Shown: one piece after another, positions 59,808 through 64,000 of the stretch
How positions within the stretch are numbered: position 1 is the stretch's first letter
Layout of the letters: every line of letters begins with the position of its first letter
Assembly (NCBI RefSeq): GCF_006385255.1
Contig: NZ_VFJE01000053.1
Coordinates: 186,001-250,000, forward strand
Direction: 5' to 3'
DNA: 64,000 nucleotides
DNA from: Flavobacterium microcysteis
Lineage (GTDB): Bacteria > Bacteroidota > Bacteroidia > Flavobacteriales > Flavobacteriaceae
Notes under the pieces: model-generated
What the model saw: the letters and a program-made list of their open reading frames with translations, nothing else
Database searches by the model: none
Told to the model about the DNA's origin: nothing
Made by a program: the position numbers and the translations under genes

Positions 59808-61079
59808 ATGGACAATAAATTTCAATTTTTTCAGAAAATTGTAATACAGGCAGAGGAGTACTTGTTTGTAAATCTTAACTTTTCCCCAACCCACATCGAA
59901 TACTGTAAAAAAGATTGGAGGACGATTCGTTATTATTTGGAATCACTCGGTTATACAGATTTTTCTATTGCTCATGAAATGGAAATACGGAATTATTTCA
60001 TAAACCATACGGGCAAGAAAAGAAAGACTAGATCCTCTGAGAGAATGAATACTGCCATAACAGCACTATGCGAATACGCAAAAACTTCAAAAATTTCACT
60101 CCGAACTAGGACTAACAAAACAAAAAAACTTTTTACCGGAGAATTGGGGATAATAATTGAAAAATTTATTCGCCACGAAAGAGAAATTAAGCGATTGTCA
60201 TATATCCGTTCACTCAGCTATGAAAGAGAATTGGACAAATTTTATAAATTTTGCTCAGAAAATCTGATTAAAAGCATTCATGAAATCGATTTAGCATTTT
60301 TATTAAGTTTCATAAACCAAATCCCTACTACCTATAAATCCTCTATTCAAACTGCAATCAGTGCTTTGCGGGGATTCATCCAATATTTATTTTCAAACCA
60401 ACTTATAGCTACGAATTTTTCAAACGGAATTCCACGATACAAAACTATAAGTCAAAAGCATCTTTCTTCAACTTACACAAAAGAAGAAGTCGAACGCATA
60501 ATAGAAAGTATTGACCGATCCACACCTAGAGGCAAGCGTAATTATGCTATAATCCTTTTGCTGGCCAGATTAGGCCTACGAGTCTCAGATGTATCTAATT
60601 TAAAATTCGAGAATTTAGACTGGAATTCCAACCTAATCTCTATTACGCAATTTAAGACTGGTAAAAATATAGTCTTACCATTACTCCCTGAAATAGGAAA
60701 CGCTATAATAGACTATTTAAAATATGGTCGTGCTGAATCCGATGAAAAACGGATCTTTTTGTCTTGTGTTTCCCCGTATAACAGCATAACGACAGCAAGT
60801 GCTATTAGCTCAAGAATAGCTAGTGTATTTAAGCATTCCGGAGTCCATATTGATGGTAGAAAAACAGGACCACATTCACTGCGACACAGCCTTGGATACA
60901 GGCTACTTCAAGAAAACACAGCTCTGCCGGTAATATCTCAGATATTAGGCCATCAAAATACCCAGTCTACTAAATATTACTTACGGATAGACCTCACATC
61001 TTTAAGACACTGCATTCTCGATGTTCCATTAATTGATAAAGAATTTTACGAACAAAGAAAATATTCTTTTTATGGCTAA
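59808..61079 (+). CDS. Tyrosine recombinase, first of trio (RitA-like)
   Basis: A 423-residue site-specific recombinase. The N-terminal ~230 residues include a SAM-like core-binding domain (residues ~115-205). The catalytic domain has Arg258 (GLRVSDVSNL), Lys286 (FKTGKNIVLPL), His356/Arg359 (HSLRHSLG), His382 (LGHQN) and the nucleophile Tyr391 (TKYYLRID). All are present, so the enzyme should be active. Its stop overlaps the next gene by 8 bp. There is no excisionase nearby. Confidence 0.88.
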   Translation: MDNKFQFFQKIVIQAEEYLFVNLNFSPTHIEYCKKDWRTIRYYLESLGYTDFSIAHEMEIRNYFINHTGKKRKTRSSERMNTAITALCEYAKTSKISLRTRTNKTKKLFTGELGIIIEKFIRHEREIKRLSYIRSLSYERELDKFYKFCSENLIKSIHEIDLAFLLSFINQIPTTYKSSIQTAISALRGFIQYLFSNQLIATNFSNGIPRYKTISQKHLSSTYTKEEVERIIESIDRSTPRGKRNYAIILLLARLGLRVSDVSNLKFENLDWNSNLISITQFKTGKNIVLPLLPEIGNAIIDYLKYGRAESDEKRIFLSCVSPYNSITTASAISSRIASVFKHSGVHIDGRKTGPHSLRHSLGYRLLQENTALPVISQILGHQNTQSTKYYLRIDLTSLRHCILDVPLIDKEFYEQRKYSFYG

Positions 61080-62058
61080 AATATATTACTATAGCATCTA
61101 TGCTGATAAAATACAAGAATATGTTCGACTAAAGCATAAGCTCGGCTATCAATTCAAAAAGCAAGAATATCACCTTAAACAACTTGACAGATTCGCTTCA
61201 TTAAGAGGTGAGACGTCGGTGGGGTTTACTAAAGCTTTTTCAGACGATTGGGAAATAAAAAAAAATCATGAAACTGAAAGGAATAGATATATCAGGGTGT
61301 CTATCCTGTTACATTTTTCATCTTACCTTCGGGATATTGGCTATGAATCATACTTGCCAAAACTTCCAGCATATAAAAGATCTACATATATGCCTTATAT
61401 TTTCTCAAAGATTCAAATCGAAGCCTTATACAAAGCTGCGGACGAGCTTAGGGCAGGACGTAATACTTCAATGAATACATGCATAATGGCAATTCCAGCA
61501 ATCTTGAGAATCTTAGCTTCAACAGGAATAAGAATAGGCGAGGTAATAAATATAAAAATATCTGATATAATACATGAAGATCAATGTTTGAAAATTTGTG
61601 ATGTTAAAAATGGAAAAGAGCGTCTAATACCTATATCTAAAAATTTACTGAATGTCATAGAATCTTATAAGAAGTTCAGAAATTTATTGCCTGAAAAAAA
61701 TATACAATCAGAATATCTCTTTATCAAACTAGATGGGAGAAGATGCACGGCCAACGGCATAAGGAGGTGGTTCTCTAAATCTGTTCAGATGGCAAAAATT
61801 AGGGAGTCAAATCCAGGTCATACTCCACGTGTACACGACCTTAGACACAGTTTTGCTGTAAATTCCCTTGCTTCAATGGTAGCTGATGGGATAGATCTTT
61901 ATGTGTCGTTGCCTATCTTATCAAATTACATGGGACATCAAAATATTCAAGCAACTGAATACTATGTTCGTTTGACTAAAAACATGTTTCCAGATCTATC
62001 AGATTCGTTAGATAGCACATGCATAGATATTTTTCCAAAATTTAAAAATTATGAATAA
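61072..62058 (+). CDS. Tyrosine recombinase, second of trio (RitB-like)
   Basis: A 328-residue recombinase starting at ATG 61072, inside the end of the previous gene; a longer frame to 61033 would add 13 residues out of character. Catalytic residues are Arg154 (GIRIGEVINI), Lys182 (NGKERLIPI), His255/Arg258 (HDLRHSFA), His289 (MGHQN) and Tyr298 (TEYYVRLT). It is distinct from the first and third proteins in its N-terminal domain (YVRLKHKLGYQFKKQEYHLK). It overlaps the third gene by 8 bp. Confidence 0.88.
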   Translation: MAKIYYYSIYADKIQEYVRLKHKLGYQFKKQEYHLKQLDRFASLRGETSVGFTKAFSDDWEIKKNHETERNRYIRVSILLHFSSYLRDIGYESYLPKLPAYKRSTYMPYIFSKIQIEALYKAADELRAGRNTSMNTCIMAIPAILRILASTGIRIGEVINIKISDIIHEDQCLKICDVKNGKERLIPISKNLLNVIESYKKFRNLLPEKNIQSEYLFIKLDGRRCTANGIRRWFSKSVQMAKIRESNPGHTPRVHDLRHSFAVNSLASMVADGIDLYVSLPILSNYMGHQNIQATEYYVRLTKNMFPDLSDSLDSTCIDIFPKFKNYE

Positions 62059-63064
62059 ATCCGATTTCCCAAAATATGTTGCAAACTTTATATCCAAACA
62101 TCTTCCATTTGAAAGAGGATTAAGTATAAACAGTATCAGGGCATATCGAGATACTCTTGTTCTTCTGATAAAGTTCTTAACTGAAGAGAGAAATATTCGT
62201 GAGGCAAAAATTGAGATTAAACACCTGACAAAAGAACTAATACTTGCTTTTTTAGAATGGATTCAAGAATTTCGAAAATGTAGCAATTCTACGAGAAACT
62301 CTAGACTCGCAGCAATCAAATCCTTTATCAGGTACGTAAAAGAAGAAGATATCCAATATATGCACCAATTCCAGCAAATCAGCTCTATTAGAGTAAAAAA
62401 AACGGTTTCTACGATAACGCCATATTTAACTATAGATGGATTAAGACTTTTGTTAGAGCAGCCTGACTTAACAAGCGAAAGAGGACGAAGGGATCTTGTG
62501 CTACTATCATTACTATATGATTCGGGCGCAAGGGTTCAAGAAATAATAGATTTAACACCCTCTATGTTAAGAATTGACAAGCCTTATACCATACAGTTAC
62601 TTGGAAAAGGAAACAAAATGAGACTTGTTCCATTAATGTCTGAACAGATTGAAAATTTAAAAAAGTATCTAAAAGAGCAAAAGTTGTTGGAATCGCATAC
62701 AAACCACTATCCTGTCTTTTTTAGCAGTCGAAAGCAAAAATTAACGCGTGCCGGGGTTAATTATATTATACGCAAATATGCTCAAAAAGCAATGAAAACA
62801 AATCCAGAATTAATACCGAAAAAACTAACCGCACATTCCCTTAGACATTCGAAAGCCATGCATTTATTACAAGCAGGCGTTAATATTGTATATATTAGGG
62901 ATATATTAGGGCATGTTTCCATAACCACGACTGAAAGATATGCCCGAGTAGATTCCAAATTCAAGCGAGAAGCACTTCAAAAAGCATATTTAGATATTAA
63001 TAAAACAGAAGATGCTCTTTGGGAAAAAGACTACAGTCTTATAAATTGGCTGAACAAATTCTAA
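62051..63064 (+). CDS. Tyrosine recombinase, third of trio (RitC-like)
   Basis: A 337-residue XerC/D-like recombinase. The SAM-like N-terminal domain (YRDTLVLLIKFLTEE) is followed by a catalytic domain with Arg161 (GARVQEIIDL), Lys in GKGNKMRLVPL, His262/Arg265 (HSLRHSKA), His288 (LGHVS) and Tyr297 (TERYARVD). All catalytic residues are intact. It ends at 63064 with no clear terminator; the next 100 bp hold no recognisable gene. Confidence 0.9.
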   Translation: MNKSDFPKYVANFISKHLPFERGLSINSIRAYRDTLVLLIKFLTEERNIREAKIEIKHLTKELILAFLEWIQEFRKCSNSTRNSRLAAIKSFIRYVKEEDIQYMHQFQQISSIRVKKTVSTITPYLTIDGLRLLLEQPDLTSERGRRDLVLLSLLYDSGARVQEIIDLTPSMLRIDKPYTIQLLGKGNKMRLVPLMSEQIENLKKYLKEQKLLESHTNHYPVFFSSRKQKLTRAGVNYIIRKYAQKAMKTNPELIPKKLTAHSLRHSKAMHLLQAGVNIVYIRDILGHVSITTTERYARVDSKFKREALQKAYLDINKTEDALWEKDYSLINWLNKF

Positions 63065-63171
63065 TCAGTACTGTAAGAGAATTTGTCGTTTAACATCTTC
63101 CAATTGTACTAATTAACAAAGAGGACCTTTTATTAAACTCTGAACAATTCTTTCATTTCTTAAATTCTTCA

Positions 63172-64000
63172 TTAGCTACGGATTTCATTTTCAAGTTTAA
63201 AATTTAATTTAAAATCATCTGTTAATTGAGATCTATTAAGTGAATTCATATCCATATGTCCAAAACCCCATTCTCCTTTGTTTTTTACTTTTTGTGTGAC
63301 AAAATGAAAATTTAATGGCAATATAATTTTTTCCGATTTTAATTGTTCATCGGAAGAATTAAAAGGTAAAAATATTTGTAATCTGTGAAATCCAAATCCA
63401 AAAATGAATGTGTATTGAGGCGAATCACATGGAATCTTCCTTTTGGCTAAGAATGCAATAGGTTTTATAATAGGTGGCCTACTTTCGTTATGGATCAAAA
63501 GTAATGGTATGAAATTATCATCAAATTTTTTTTCAGGTTCATTTATCCATTCAACTGTTTTTCTGAATTTATGAAGTTCGCTTTTTTCCACCATTGACAA
63601 GGCAAATTTCGTTAATGCTTTATAGACATAAAGAGGTATAAATGTTTGTGTAGTGGCTTTAATATTTAAAATACCATTTTCTAGTTTCATACACTCTAAG
63701 TTCCCATCTACTTTAGCAATAACTTTGTTATCATTTTGAAACTGAACTGAAAAATCACCACTCTTACTTTTAAATTTTGGGTATTTATTTTTTCCCTTAA
63801 TTGGTAGAAATGTATTTTTAATTCCACTAAAAGCACTTAAATTAGTTTCATACAAACCAAATTTCTTATTGCAATCGTCACATTCATTGTAACAAAATAG
63901 AGTTTTGTTACCTGTGAATTCAGGCAGTAAATGTGCTTTTGATTTGAATTTAGCATTTGGTGATGAACAATATCTGCAAATGTGAAATTCATCTTTTGGA
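63172..64000 (-). CDS. HNH endonuclease domain protein, 5' end outside window
   Basis: The frame is open to base 64000, so about 275 C-terminal residues are visible. Upstream of the TTG at 63855 the frame reads ICRYCSSPNAKFKSKAHLLP and then FCYNECDDCNKKFGLYE. This is a CxxC...H...CxxCN metal-binding arrangement of the HNH_5 type, so the annotated start must be further right. The rest of the protein is not recognised. It could be cargo of the adjacent recombinase element or a defence nuclease; neither is shown. Confidence 0.65.
   Translation of the reverse strand, partial: PKDEFHICRYCSSPNAKFKSKAHLLPEFTGNKTLFCYNECDDCNKKFGLYETNLSAFSGIKNTFLPIKGKNKYPKFKSKSGDFSVQFQNDNKVIAKVDGNLECMKLENGILNIKATTQTFIPLYVYKALTKFALSMVEKSELHKFRKTVEWINEPEKKFDDNFIPLLLIHNESRPPIIKPIAFLAKRKIPCDSPQYTFIFGFGFHRLQIFLPFNSSDEQLKSEKIILPLNFHFVTQKVKNKGEWGFGHMDMNSLNRSQLTDDFKLNFKLENEIRS

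Larger units (their letters stand above)
59517..63064 (+). mobile_element. RIT-like element (recombinase in trio), right end unresolved
   Basis: Three consecutive, overlapping tyrosine recombinase genes of 423, 328 and 337 residues lie behind a non-coding left end and a gene cut at a palindrome. Three adjacent different tyrosine recombinases in one operon define RIT elements. I see no matching inverted end right of 63064, so the true right boundary may be in or beyond the HNH gene. Confidence 0.7.

Noticed and set aside
59460..63180. Direct repeats flanking the recombinase trio as target-site duplication.
   Set aside because: Only 6-8 bp matches of common AT-rich words were found, which is what chance would give.

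Overview
The window looks like chromosome of a member of the Flavobacteriaceae, most likely Flavobacterium or a close relative. It is AT-rich. Genes lack clear Shine-Dalgarno sites, and promoters match the Bacteroidetes pattern TTTG-N19-TAnnTTTG. There are exported proteins with type IX secretion (T9SS) C-terminal sorting domains and a SusC/SusD pair. The str, S10, spc and alpha ribosomal operons are joined into one run with no tuf gene after fusA. The genus is inferred from gene content, not from a database match.

Layout. 1-9421: a sodium:solute symporter cut by the window edge, a small lipoprotein, a CoA-binding protein, an exported protein with a carboxypeptidase-like repeat, MarC, two adjacent guanidino-group hydrolase/amidinotransferase-fold enzymes (ctlX and a relative), and a divergent pair made of an FAD amine-oxidase-like protein and a polytopic GT-C-like membrane protein. 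9451-24765: citrate synthase, a leucine-rich-repeat T9SS protein, a TPR sensor kinase with a LytTR regulator, enolase, and two tandem paralogous giant T9SS proteins built of about 400-bp modules. 24838-43413: carA, then the whole ribosomal protein superoperon on the minus strand, from rpsL (43413) down to rplQ (26115), with fusA, secY, infA and rpoA. 43685-50953: an Omp85-like protein, then SusC, SusD and a surface lipoprotein. 51036-59283: rlmB, a rhomboid protease, rarA, a five-gene minus-strand operon around an ABC exporter-like system with a His-rich loop, and an exported EreA/ChaN-like protein.

59343-64000 is the clear accessory region. A radC-like gene is cut off at a perfect 10-bp-arm palindrome. 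After 267 bp of repeat-rich non-coding DNA come three overlapping tyrosine recombinase genes, each with a full catalytic set. This is the arrangement of a RIT (recombinase in trio) element. Beyond it is an HNH endonuclease gene that runs off the window.

The ribosomal operon is not uniform. Long gaps before rplC, rpsH, rpsD and rpsG each contain inverted repeats, and two of them contain consensus-like internal promoters inside the repeat. These are candidate autoregulatory or promoter-switch sites.
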